Source: Tricholomella constricta
Lineage: Eukaryota > Basidiomycota > Agaricomycetes > Agaricales > Lyophyllaceae
Assembly (NCBI GenBank): GCA_013368375.1
Contig: JAACJP010000002.1
Location: forward strand, 868,001 to 932,000
Reading direction: 5' to 3'
DNA length: 64,000 bases
Below the pieces are notes generated by a model that ran no database searches, had not been told where the DNA came from, and was given only the letters and a program-made list of their open reading frames with translations. The position numbers and the translations under genes were made by a program. Each line of letters begins with the position of its first letter. The first letter of the stretch is position 1. This document shows positions 1 through 9,519 of the stretch, piece after piece.

Positions 1-1
1 C

Positions 2-655
2 TTGAGGATATGGTGTGGCGACTCACTTTGCAGCACACACACCGAGGTTCAGGTGGTCTTGGAGTGGTGGCTAAAGGAGCATTTTGTGAGTGACGTTCAC
101 ATTGAAGAGCTGCCTATCTCGAAGCAAACTAATATGCACTCGTGTTCGGTCTTGGCTCTGAATTCCCTGGAGCATTTCTGCCGTCCTGACATGGTTGGCC
201 TTCTCAGCCCAAGTGATGCCGCTGATGCATGCATCGCCTCCTTCATACAGGTAGCCAAGCATGACCTGGATTCTGTAAGCTGAGCCGCCTGTTCTACAGA
301 GGATATACTGACCGTGATGATGTAGAGGCCTTCCGTTGAACACCTTCCCTTCGATCAAATGCTCAGCTTCATCAGCGTACAAGACGGGCAGCGCTTCTGC
401 TTCCAGCCGACACCACTGTCCCTCAACGACTCAGTGCCGGGCAAGGGCCATGTTATATTCGATATGAACAAGGCTCCTGATTCGGTAGCCCCACCAATGG
501 CTCTTAAACGACTGTGATCAGGAAGTGGTAACCCCAGGCCGAAGAAAATCACTGACTTTTTTAGAGCTGCATCGGAGGAAAAAGCAGCTGAAGATCGAGC
601 TCGGGCGTGTGAAGAATGGCAAGAGAATTGTGTCCGGAACAGCACACGTGAGAAG
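2..655 (+). pseudogene. Decayed Ulp1-like cysteine peptidase gene of mobile-element type (fragment)
   Basis: The first open stretch (2-283) ends in a block with a Gln, then an Asn and a Cys (QTNMHSC), followed by a conserved Asn-containing helix. This is the layout of the C-terminal Gln/Cys region of Ulp1-type peptidases found in basidiomycete transposons. The same frame continues past in-frame stops (281-283, about 323 and about 512) into a charged segment (542-640) beginning KKITDFF and rich in Glu, Lys and Arg, a common tail of these proteins. The 5' end lies outside the window. At least three stops make it non-functional. The family assignment comes from motif layout only and is moderate; the broken state is clear. 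Confidence 0.5.
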
Positions 656-1170
656 GCATGCACATCAGGAAAAAGTCCCCAAGCCATAGCTCTGCGCCAT
701 GGGTCGGTAGTCGGATGTACATTCTGTCGGCCTGGGTAGTGATGGCTGTGTGCTACATGGTGATGTGTCATTTTCATAGGCATCGTAGCTTCCGCAGGAG
801 AGATTGTAGCCCTTGTAGTTTAGACTTTGAGCTAAGTAGCATCTGGTACACAATATATCTCTATAGTTCTATAAGTGATATAGTAGCTATAGTAGCAGGG
901 CTGGAGCAGGTCAGCTTAATTGATGACGTGTCGTTCAAACATGGACCCATACATGCACACACAATGGGATGTGTTTCGTCTCCATCCACAATGTGTCAAC
1001 ACACCCACACATCACTGGTCTGTTGATTGACACATTACTCTCTGCCACTGTAGGTGCATCTCCTCATCTTCCTCTTTTAGCTGACCATTAGCGTCCTGGT
1101 AATTCAAGCACACAGTCGATGGTTCTCATCCTTTGCCAAATTTTCAACACAACATTGCTCAATTTTCCGC
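656..1170. other. Non-coding stretch after the Ulp1-like remnant
   Basis: No convincing coding frame was seen. The stretch holds AT-rich tracts made of TATAG/CTATA steps near 850-895 and is probably eroded mobile-element sequence. Confidence 0.4.
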
Positions 1171-1510
1171 TGCCAGCCCAGCATCACTCTGGGTCGCCCC
1201 TGCTCGTTGCTCCCGCACAGCCTTGTGCACACCACCCCTCCTTAGTACCATGGTCGCCATCCCCTAACCACCGGCTTCCCTATAACCACCAGCTTGGTCC
1301 CTCCGTGCCCACACACCGTCACCACTGTGCCCATAGTTGCCAGCTCAGCATCACTCCGGGTCACCCCTGCCGGTTTGTCCCTCAGCTCCCGTGCCGCCCC
1401 GTGCACACCACTGCTCTTTAGCACTGTGGCAGCCATCCCCGGGTGCCAGCTTGCCCTCCGTGTCCATACGCTGTCGCCAACCCCCCTGCCCGAACGTGCC
1501 CATAGTCGGC
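1171..1510. repeat. Two-copy tandem repeat, period about 168 bp, C-rich
   Basis: A block starting GCCAGCCCAGCATCACTC near 1171 recurs, diverged, near 1340 as GCCAGCTCAGCATCACTC. Both copies run through GTGCACACCAC to GCCATCCCC. The sequence after each copy also matches (CCAGCTTG...CCCTCCGTG, then GTGCCCATAGT). The overlapping open frames here are short and proline/serine-rich and look like a by-product of C-rich sequence, not a gene. Confidence 0.6.
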
Positions 1511-1629
1511 CCCCTCCTGACCACCAGTTCCTCATCATTACCAGTTCGTCCTGCCTGGCCAATTTATCTCCAGTAGCTCAATGCTTGCCTACGCCTCCTC
1601 TGTCATTAGTGGAAGCTTGATACTACAAA

Positions 1630-2646
1630 CATATCGGGACTTATGTGGGGATCCAGCCAGAAACTCCCCGCTTCATCCAAGACGTTATCGGTTGTCCATC
1701 GAGGATCAATCTCTCGCCCGCATCTTCCCATGAGGTGGCACGACCGTGCTATTCGATCCACTGAGATGATCTCGGCATTGGGCCGATGGTTGCGTGTTGA
1801 TCGTCAAATGCAGTACATGCCTGTCATTGGGTCAGGAGTTCCCAGCGGCGTGAACCATTCAATGTATGCAAGGGGTTCTGGGCGCTCTCCAAACTGTTCT
1901 GGTAGTCGAAATAGGATTCGGACCTGAGCAACGCGGAGGCCTGCAGGACAAATGTGAGTTTTGTCTGTCTCTTTGTTCAAGAACGTTTGCTTACCCTTGA
2001 GTGATGATGATGACTGATAACTAGCGGGATCTTCAACAATGAGTGCTGTATCGAAGCAGCCTGGTACTTGAAGGTGTCGGCCATGAGCTGGGCATGCTGG
2101 AATGGTTTGAATTCGGTTTGGGAGGGTGTGGCTTGTGCTGAGATAGCGATTGGGGGGGACGGTGACTTTGATCTGTTTGTATGCATCAAAACGATCATAC
2201 TTATTTGGAGTGGGTGCTCGGGAGGTATTGAATGAAGTCAATAAAAACGGGGAGGAAGTGTGGGGCTCCATGCCTTGTTTCGAGGTCCTTCACAGAGCAA
2301 TTCACGAACGGCGGCACTTTGGCTACCTGCCAAGAAGGGGAGGAGGCCGTGGACTCTACGGGAAAATTTTCAACCTCAACGTCCTCATTGTCGGTATCGT
2401 CGAATGTGGAGCAAGGTTGAGGGGAGAATATCAGTTTTGGAAATCGCCATGCCAGGTAAGCTTTTCGCAAGGAGACTGCTTCCTGGCACTAAAGCCAGAC
2501 CGCCATCTGTTCAAGATAATCCCGTTTGTTACTAGCATCATATGCATCCTTTGCATAGTCAATGTGCAGGCGTTCTGGCGATTCTGAGTTATAGCCATCA
2601 GCGCTGCCTAGAGCAGAAATGACGTCAATGTAGTGTTTGATGTTGT
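1630..2646 (-). pseudogene. Plavaka-like DNA transposase, C-terminal fragment
   Basis: Reading down the minus strand from 2646, the frames give an HYIDVIS...G..D motif, then a TE..E.LHIDYAKDAY block and QM..WL. Further on come a KVPPFVN...HGAPHFL block, FDAYKQI, a RVAQVRILF...LAYIEWFTP block and finally DRIARSCHLMGRCG with WTTDNVL. This order matches the C-terminal part of Plavaka-type (CACTA-related) transposases common in Agaricomycetes. A TGA stop at 1804-1806 interrupts the frame just after the EWFTP block, with clear homology on both sides, and a frame change lies near 2210. The upstream (N-terminal) part is missing because a Gypsy LTR begins at 2647. It is a dead fragment; the family call is from remembered motif order. 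Confidence 0.68.
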
Positions 2647-3116
2647 TGTTAGGGCGACCTCACGAGCAGAGCTGAGTTGTACTGGCAGAGGGGAATCCGA
2701 AGTTATATTAAGTACAGTAAGGAATGTACAGAGGGGCTTACCTGGCAGAGGGGAATCCGAAGAGAATAGACTAAGGATCCCCAATGCCAGTGGGCCGACT
2801 ATATACAAGTACTGTACATAATAATCAAGGAATGGTCTGCGGCGCGTGTATGGACACGTTCCCGACGCAGTCCGATCCTCGTGGCTCAGGGTACGGGCAC
2901 GAGTTGGGACAGCCGACGTCGGGATGTCGGGTGGTCAGGATCGGCATCGGGCACGTGCAGGGAGAGATGGGAAAAGACAGGAAGTGTTTAAGTATATACA
3001 CCGACGCTTGGGTCGGAGCGTCGGAGGTTGGGATCGCGAACGGTCGGGGGAGCGATCACATGAGTGGGGGGACGATCGGTGAGCGTCGGAGGGCGCGAAA
3101 GGGAGTTCCCCTAATA
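2647..3116 (-). mobile_element. Gypsy LTR (3' LTR of the broken element), diverged
   Basis: It starts TGTTAGGG and ends CCCCTAATA, where better copies end CCCCTGACA, so the terminal CA is mutated to TA. It shares the internal landmarks of the other LTRs in the window: two copies of the GGCAGAGGGGAATCC type block, a TATATA box and the TCGGGATGTCGGGTGGTC segment. It is about 470 bp against 504 bp for the young copy. It directly abuts the integrase/chromodomain end of the pol remnant. Its left flank (GTTGT) does not match the flank of the LTR at 10708-11079. Confidence 0.82.
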
Positions 3117-6100
3117 TCACCCCCCCTCTTGAATCGCAACGGCTCGGTGCGGGGTGACGGTGGCAAAGACAGCGGGGGACAGAGTGAAGATGCCGCGGAT
3201 GTGGCGCGCGGCATCAGGATTGTCGCGGTGGAACTTGCAAACCAGGTGGGGGGCGGCTACATTCTCCCGGGGCTCCCACGAAGCCTCTTCGTAGCCGTAG
3301 CCTTTCCACAAGATCTTGTACTGGAGTTTCTTGCGGAAGATGCGGCTGTCAAGGATTTTGTGGACTTCGTAGTGGGGCTCGTCGTCGATGATGTCTGGGG
3401 GCAGCGGTGGATCGGACTGCCGACCTTCGATAGGGTCAGCGACGGCAGGAACAAGCTTTACGATGTGGAAGACCGGGTGGATGCGCTTCATGGACTGAGG
3501 CAGCAGGAGGTGGTATGCGAGCGGGCCGACTCGCCTTTGCACGACGAAAGGGCCAAGGTAGCGATGCGACAATTTCTTAGACGGTCGGGTCGTAGAAATG
3601 TCGGTCGCGTCCAAGTACACCTTGTCGCCAGGCTGGTAGTCGGGCGTTGGGGCGTGTCGCTGGTTGTAATATCGCTCCATGTCGTCCTTCGCCTTTGCAA
3701 GTGCCGCCTTGGCTTCCTCCTGAGCTTCCTTCATGCGCTCCACAAACTCGTCGGCCGACTCGTTCTTGGAAGCGCCCCGACGCGGCTCAAAGCCCATGCG
3801 TGGATGCCGACCAGTGTCGAGCAGGAAGGGGGTCTGCTGCGTCGCTGAATGTACATGGTTGTTGTAACTGAATTTGGCGTCGGGCAAAAGGTCCTCCCAG
3901 TCGTTCTGGCGCTCGTTGCAGAAGACCCGCAAGAACTGTTCCAGCTCCTGGTTGATGCGCTCAGTCTGTCCGTCAGTCTGCGGGTGGTATGCTGTCGAAG
4001 CCGACAGCTTGATACCCAGGAGTCGGTACAGTTCGCGCGTGAACTCGGCGACGAACTGTGGACCTCGATCAGAGACAAAGGCGTCCGGGAGACCGTGGAG
4101 CTTCCAGATGTGGCGACGGTAGAGGTTCGCAGCTCCCAGAGCCAAACAAGTCGTATGCAACGCGATGAAGTGCACGCGCTTTCCGACCGAATCCACGACG
4201 TTCATGATCGCATCGTGGCCGTTGGACTCTGGGAGTTCGGTGATGAAGTCGACCGACACGACATTCCATCGGCCTTCTGGGATTGGGAGCGGCTGCAGCT
4301 GTCCGACGGGGAGTTGGCGGCGGGGTTTTGTGCGCAAGCACATGTCGCAGGTGCTGGTGTAGGAACCGATGAAGCGCGACATCTGGGGCCACCAGTAGTT
4401 GTGCGACACCAGTTCTAACGTCTTCCAGCGACCTGGGTGACCGGCGACCTTGGAGTCGTGGTGGTGCTCCACGATGCATCGGCGGAGGTCAGGAACGTTT
4501 GCGACATAGATCCCGTCCACGGAACGTGAGCAGACCACCTTCCTCTCCCCACTCGCCAAAGCGAAGGGAGCGACCGGGGATCTTGGATGCCTTGACCAGT
4601 TGCGCCGCTTTCACGACCGCATCCTCCTGTGCGCCGTCGCGGTTGCCCTTGCGAATCGCCTTCAGCACATCATCCTCTTCTCCGACCAATACAAGACCTT
4701 CAGTCGCGCGAATGGCGAAGAACTCGGGTTTGAGGAGCACGATGTCGGCATTGTCGCCACTTCCATCGCCGTGGTCGGAGCGACGCGATAATGCATCGGG
4801 CTTGCCCGTGCTACGGCCAGGACGGTGGTGGAGGGCGAAGTCAAAGTTGGCGAGGTAGAGCGACCATCGGGCTTGACGCCGATTGAGTTTCTTCGCGGTG
4901 AGGAAGTACTCAAGGTTTTTGTGGTCGGCCAGATCTCCACCTTGTGCTTTGCACCTTCTACAAAGTGTCGCCACTCCTCCAGAGACCGGATGATCGCTAG
5001 CATCTCCTTGTCATGGATCTCGTAGTTCCGCTCGATGGCGTTCAAGCTCTTCGAGTAGAACGCGACGGGGTGCCATTTGCCGTCGGACGGCGACTCTTGC
5101 GACAGGACCGCGCCCGTTGCGAAGTTGGATGAATCGGCTTCGATGCGGTACGGTCGGTCATCGTCGGGGAACATGAGAATGGGCCCCGATGTGATTGCAG
5201 ACTTCAGAAGGCCAAAGGCCGACTGCTCCGAGTCTCCCCATTGCCAGGCGACGTCCTTGCCCGTCAGATCGAACAGGGGTCGGGCGTGATGCGAGAAGTC
5301 CTGGATGAACCGTCGGTAGAAGTTAGTGAAGCCTAAGAATGCTTGCACCTCCTTCTTGTTCTTTGGCGCTGGCCATTCCGACACTCCAGCAACCTTGACT
5401 GGGTCCATTTCCGCTTGCCTGTGCGAGATAATTAGCCCAAGATACTCGATCTCGGGCTTGAAGGACAGCTTATGTTCGCGGAGTCGGTCCAGCATGAGTC
5501 GCGTGACCCGACAATGTTCCTCGAGAGTCTTGGTGTAAATCAAGATGCCGTCGAGGTACACGCAAACAACACCCTCCGCGATCAGATCACGGAAGATGTC
5601 ATTCATCATGGTCTGGAATGTGGCGGGGCTGTTTGTGAGGCCAAAGAACATGACGAGCGGCTCGAAGAGACCGCGGTTTGTCCAAAACGCTGCCTTCCAC
5701 TCGTCGCCTTCCTTGATCCGAACATTGTTGTACCCCCATCGGACGTCCAGCTTGGTGAAGTACCGCGCGCCGCGAAGGTTGTTCACCAGTTCGCTAATGA
5801 GGGGCAGCAGGTATCGGTTCTTCACTGTGAGTGCATTGAGCGTCCGATAGTCCTGAACCAGTCAGAGCGACCCATCCTTCTTCTTGATGAAGAAGACCGG
5901 CGACGCCATGGGCGACTTGGACGGTCGGATACGACCCGTCTCGAGGTTCTCTTTGAGGAACACATCAAGTTCAACCTGTTCTGCTGGTGACAGCGGATAG
6001 ACCTTCGTGCCGGTCGGCGACGCGCCCAGCTCCAGTTCGATGGCATGGTCCCATTGCTTGCGCTCTGGGAGCTCATCGAACACGACTTTGGAGAAGACGT

Positions 6101-7112
6101 CTTCAAAGTCGTGGAGGTGGGTTGGTACGGCGTCACAGAACGTTTTGGGCACAGAGTTAACAGCATGCGCTTCCGCAAGTTGCTGCGATGTCGTTTGGCT
6201 GGCCTGAATATGTTCGGTGGTCGGGGTCGGGTGGATCGCGGTCGCGAAGATGCGATCACCATTCAGGAAGGTTTCCACCAGGAAGTCGTCGGACTCTGGG
6301 TCGGGTTCCTCCAGGATCGGAGTGTAGGGGAGGAACTCATCGTCATCAGAGTCGTCCTCAACGTATGGGTTGGTCGGGGCTCGCAGGTCGGGCTCAGTCA
6401 TCGGGATGCCGTCAGCTCGACAGGCACAGATCGCTGCGCGCACTTTGGTACGTGCGCGCCGATCGGCTTTGACCTCGTCCTTGCAGGTGTCGCATTGCAT
6501 CGGACAGCGACTCATCTTCACCTCTTTGGTCTCCCAGTCGATCTCGGGGTTGTGGTTTTTAAGCCAGTTGAACCCGAGGATCATGTCGTGCTTGCCTAAC
6601 TGGGTGACCCCGAAGACGGCTCGTTCGGTATGACCATTGTATCGCAAGACAGCTTCTACAATGCAAGAGACTGAACCGCCTTCGTTGAGGGTGCCGTCTA
6701 CGTTGTAGACCGGGGATGGCCGACTAAGCACCTTGGTCGTGAGCTTGTGTTTCTCGACAAAAGCGACATTGAGAAAGCTGCCGGTCGCTCCGCTGTCCAC
6801 TAGCGCAGTGACGGGGTGCGACTCCTGGGTGTCGGTAGTCTCCAGTTCAACACCGAGCCACAGGGATCTGGGGCAGGGGGAGGCCGCAGCGATGAAGCGA
6901 CTAGGAAGTCGTTTTTCCCAGCAGGGTAGGCCACGATGCGATGGAGCGATTGGCTTTGCGACTGCGACCGGTGTTGTCAGGTCGGAGGGGTTTTGTACGT
7001 CTTTGTCGGTCGGTTCACTCGTAGGAATAGCAGCAATAATAGGTGTATTGGCATATTCTACGGATAACGGAGCGAACTGATTATGACTAGACAACGGGGG
7101 CATACATTCCAC
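3117..7112 (-). pseudogene. Broken Gypsy chromovirus pol (protease-RT-RNase H-integrase-chromodomain)
   Basis: This is a close relative of the intact pol at 43934-47959. In minus-strand order it encodes a DSGA protease (near 6800), RT, RNase H, an HHCC integrase zinc finger (near 4450), the integrase core and a C-terminal chromodomain (near 3350). It is dead: a TGA stop near 5859 falls where the intact copy has CGG; the RT box reads YLDG instead of YLDD near 5545; 24 bp are missing near 5460; a 1-nt loss near 4930 and another frameshift near 4520 break the frame. The intact copy places each lesion. In life such a polyprotein would copy and integrate the element, with the chromodomain guiding it to chromatin. 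Confidence 0.9.
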
Positions 7113-7120
7113 CCGCTGTG

Positions 7121-7132
7121 CGATTAAAAACC
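7121..7132 (-). promoter_or_regulatory. Putative -1 gag-pol frameshift site
   Basis: On the minus strand gag ends GGT TTT TAA. The pol frame is -1 relative to gag and is open through this point. A run of five T directly before the stop would let the Phe-tRNA slip back one base. The same arrangement is present at 47971-47979 in the intact element. Confidence 0.5.
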
Positions 7133-7279
7133 CTCCTCAGCATCAGAGGCGGTCGCGTCGGCCGACGATGGCGTCCGGTCGGCGGGAACTGCGTCTTTGC
7201 GGGCTAGACGCTCCATGATGAGCGCCTCCAGCTCGTCATCGAGCATGTGGCGCACGTCCCAGCGCAAAGGACAGTCACG
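7124..7279 (-). pseudogene. 3' end of gag of the broken Gypsy element
   Basis: The minus strand encodes the piece after the zinc knuckle: the DCP end of the knuckle, an RHML block, then ELEAL and ARKDA and an acidic tail ending EEGF. It is separated from the rest of gag (9520-10581) by the 2.2-kb non-coding insert. The same order of blocks exists uninterrupted in the gag C-terminus at 47971-48573. Confidence 0.75.
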
Positions 7280-7431
7280 CTGTCACACCTGAAAAGTGTT
7301 TCAGACAAAGTGACATAAAAAGCCCACTCAGTCGAATTGATCACTCTAAAGAAATGGCTTATATTTTATAACACCAGTTCAATCCCTGCCTTATAAACAG
7401 TTTAAAGTCTAGCTTGTGAAAAACAGCCCAA

Positions 7432-7600
7432 TGGCTCAGTGGTTAAATTGCACCTACTGCTTTGGCACTTTTGACCTTGCTTCAATCTCAGCCGGGTGCA
7501 AAACTTTATAATCACAGGATATTACTAAGCAGCCCACATGGCACAATGGTTAACTCCATCATTCTGATGATTCTGTAATCCTTAAGACAAGACAGATGAC
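7432..7600 (+). repeat. Two tRNA-like modules (possible SINE heads)
   Basis: Two consecutive segments start AGCCCAATGGCTCAGTGG (7434) and AGCCCACATGGCACAATGG (7531), each followed by TTAA. This resembles a Pol III A box. The first has a weak B-box-like stretch (GCTTCAATCTC) at a plausible distance. Neither folds by eye into a convincing cloverleaf, so they are not annotated as tRNA genes. Confidence 0.3.
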
Positions 7601-7639
7601 CTCAGCTTAGTCATAACTCCTGATCTTGTCTGATTGGAT

Positions 7640-8215
7640 CCATATGACCCGTTTCGTCATTATGACTCATATGCAGCTCATGACTCATTGCACCTTCATG
7701 ACTCATATGTCAGGATGGTCCACATGCTCCACATGACATTTATGTAAGCATGACTCATATGACAGCATGACTCACACCCCCACATGACTCATCTGCCTAC
7801 ATGACCCAAATCTGACATTCTGACTCAAGTGTGCTAAATATAACCCATATCCCAACATGACTCATGTCTATATGATTCCATTCTGACAATCTGACTCAAG
7901 TGTTCTATAATTAACCCTCCACATGTGATTTGACTTATGGATTGCATCTGGATGACTCATTTACAGTTATTATAACACTTGACTCATTACAATTCTATAT
8001 TTAACTCTACACATGTAATCTGACTCATAGATTGCATCAGGATGACTCATTTACAGTCAAGGCTGTTTATTTATAATATCTGACTCATTATATTTCTATA
8101 AATATGCTCTGACTCATCCTGACTTATTACTTTCTATAAATTCACATTCTGACTCACCCTGACTCATTCTGACTCCTTCACTTACAATATATGATTCTAC
8201 ATGACTCATTGTACT
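7640..8215. promoter_or_regulatory. Cluster of about 18 TGACTCA boxes
   Basis: Roughly 18 copies of TGACTCA, mostly as CATGACTCAT or CTGACTCA, lie within about 600 bp upstream of the TATA box of the LTR-like insert. TGACTCA is the consensus site of Gcn4/AP-1-type bZIP regulators. Spacing is irregular, so this is not a simple tandem repeat. Use as an enhancer is inferred. Confidence 0.55.
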
Positions 8216-8247
8216 GCATCAATGCTTAGTAAGCATAGGTAGCCAAA

Positions 8248-8260
8248 ATGTATATAAGGG
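8248..8260 (+). promoter_or_regulatory. TATA box of the LTR-like insert
   Basis: GTATATAAGGG lies directly downstream of the TGACTCA cluster. A transcription start would be expected about 30 bp further on, near 8280. Confidence 0.4.
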
Positions 8261-8417
8261 AGAGGAAATTGAGTATTCCCCCCAGTCTGGTGTGGTATAA
8301 CAGTGGTTTCATCCAATATACAGCCTGCACTCACCCCCCATTGGTCATATTGTTGACCAAGGCAGTAATCTTAGTTGATTCACTTTTTTTTTTTTTTTTT
8401 TTTTTTTTTCTATCTAC

Positions 8418-8810
8418 CAAAGGTTGTTCGTCACTGTAAGATACAGTGAGCAACTTGGTAGTTTGATTTGTTCATTACTGTTGCCAACAGTGAGCAAACC
8501 AGGAAGTCAGTTTCAGTCTAGTGGAATTCCTGCTCGAGCCTGGCAGTGCCCAGAAGAGTTGCGAAGTGAGCTAGTCTGTTCGTTCTTGTCTGTCAATCTT
8601 GTCCGTCACTGTAAGAAACAGTGAGCAAGTTGATAATTAGTTTGTTCGTCACTGTCCACAACAGTGAGCAAACTCGGTATTCTTTGTCAAGTCTAGTATA
8701 TATCTACTCGAGCCTGGCAGTGCCCAGAAAAGTGTGATTGAGACTAGTGTTTGTCATCGTCCGTATCTCTCAAGGTTGTTCGTCACCGTAAGAGACAGTG
8801 AGCAACCTTG
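8418..8810 (+). repeat. Tandem array (period about 176 bp) of five co-varying hairpins
   Basis: Five hairpins share the core TCACTGT...ACAGTGA: near 8421, 8468, 8597, 8645 and 8773. Their outer arms differ but stay paired: GTTG/CAAC, TTTG/CAAA, CTTG/CAAG, TTTG/CAAA and GGTTG/CAACC. A block CTCGAGCCTGGCAGTGCCC recurs at 8533 and 8708. The whole is a 2.2-copy tandem repeat. A 26-T run precedes it at about 8384-8409. Confidence 0.7.
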
Positions 8811-8924
8811 TTAGATTTATTTCGTCATTGTTTCTCGTATTAATCAGCTATCGGTTAGTTAATTACATTTGTTACTGACTTATATTCTATCTTTTGTCAT
8901 CAGGAAGCCTTCATCATCGTCAAG

Positions 8925-9190
8925 TCCATTCAAGTCATCGTATACATCCGTCAGTCAAGTTATCGTCAAGTCAATTCAAGTTATCGTATACATCTGCCAG
9001 TCAGTCAAGTTATCGTCAAGTCTATTCAAACTATCGTATACATCTGCCGGTCAAGTCAAGTCAAGTCAAGGTTATTCAAGTCATTCTATATACACAAGTC
9101 AGTCAAGTCAAGTTAAGTCAAGTCTAATCAAGTTATCGCATATCAAGTCATCATATATCAAGTCATCGTACATCAAGACATCGTATACAT
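8925..9190 (+). repeat. TCAAGT-rich tandem repeats, period about 49 bp
   Basis: ATCGTATACATC recurs near 8937, 8983 and 9032 with TCAAGTTATCGTCAAGTC between copies, grading into short TCAAG iterations to about 9190. It lies in the presumed R/U5 part of the LTR-like insert and has no coding value. Confidence 0.6.
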
Positions 9191-9519
9191 ATAGTATCTC
9201 CAACGACACACTCACAACATCTATCACGATTATCTACGACACTTATCACGTCTATTTACGACCCTCGTCACTGTTTCTAACGATTCACTTCACAGCTGCT
9301 CATTGTCTTAATTAAACATTGTTGAGATATATTTCTTCAACAAAGACAATTGACTAACCACCCATCTCTAGACCAGATAATAAACTAACTCACTCATAGG
9401 TAATTGTATCTGGAAGGATTCCCCAACGAACACCAGGTGACCTTCCCGTCGCATATAATAGCTTCCGGTTGAGCCTGGACACTGAACTTTTTCATAAAGC
9501 TTGGTGTGAACTGACAACA

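Larger units (their letters stand above)
7280..9519 (+). mobile_element. 2.24-kb non-coding LTR-like insert inside gag
   Basis: The insert splits the gag zinc-knuckle codons. It begins TGTCACACC (7281) and ends CTGACAACA (9519), TG...CA ends like an LTR. A TATA box near 8250 on the plus strand divides it into a U3-like part full of TGACTCA motifs and a downstream part with tandem hairpins and TCAAGT-rich repeats. No open frame of note is present. A solo LTR of a large retroelement fits best. A non-autonomous element is also possible, because the ends contain TCACACC in inverted orientation. CACG occurs on both sides (7276-7279 and 9518-9521) and may be a 4-bp target duplication, but removing the insert on that model does not restore the gag frame, so the exact ends are uncertain. 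Confidence 0.6.

Noticed and set aside
1119..1620. Pro/Ser-rich overlapping frames as a gene
   Set aside because: They arise from a C-rich tandem repeat; all three frames are open and none has a domain or introns.
2784..3848. Long plus-strand frame of 354 codons over the LTR and integrase region
   Set aside because: It is the antisense of a GC-rich LTR plus the integrase/chromodomain of the minus-strand pol; no motif is present.
7434..7510. A real tRNA gene
   Set aside because: An A-box-like start is visible, but no convincing anticodon stem or T arm could be paired.
8418..8810. CRISPR-like array of repeats
   Set aside because: Only 2.2 tandem units with hairpins, no spacers, and the context is eukaryotic mobile-element sequence.
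8869..9315. Ser/Lys-rich frame in the LTR-like insert
   Set aside because: It comes from TCAAGT repeats; composition and period, not coding sequence.
7281..9519. A clean solo LTR with a 5-bp target duplication
   Set aside because: The 5-bp flanks do not match; only a 4-bp CACG match with shifted ends is possible, so the class is left open.
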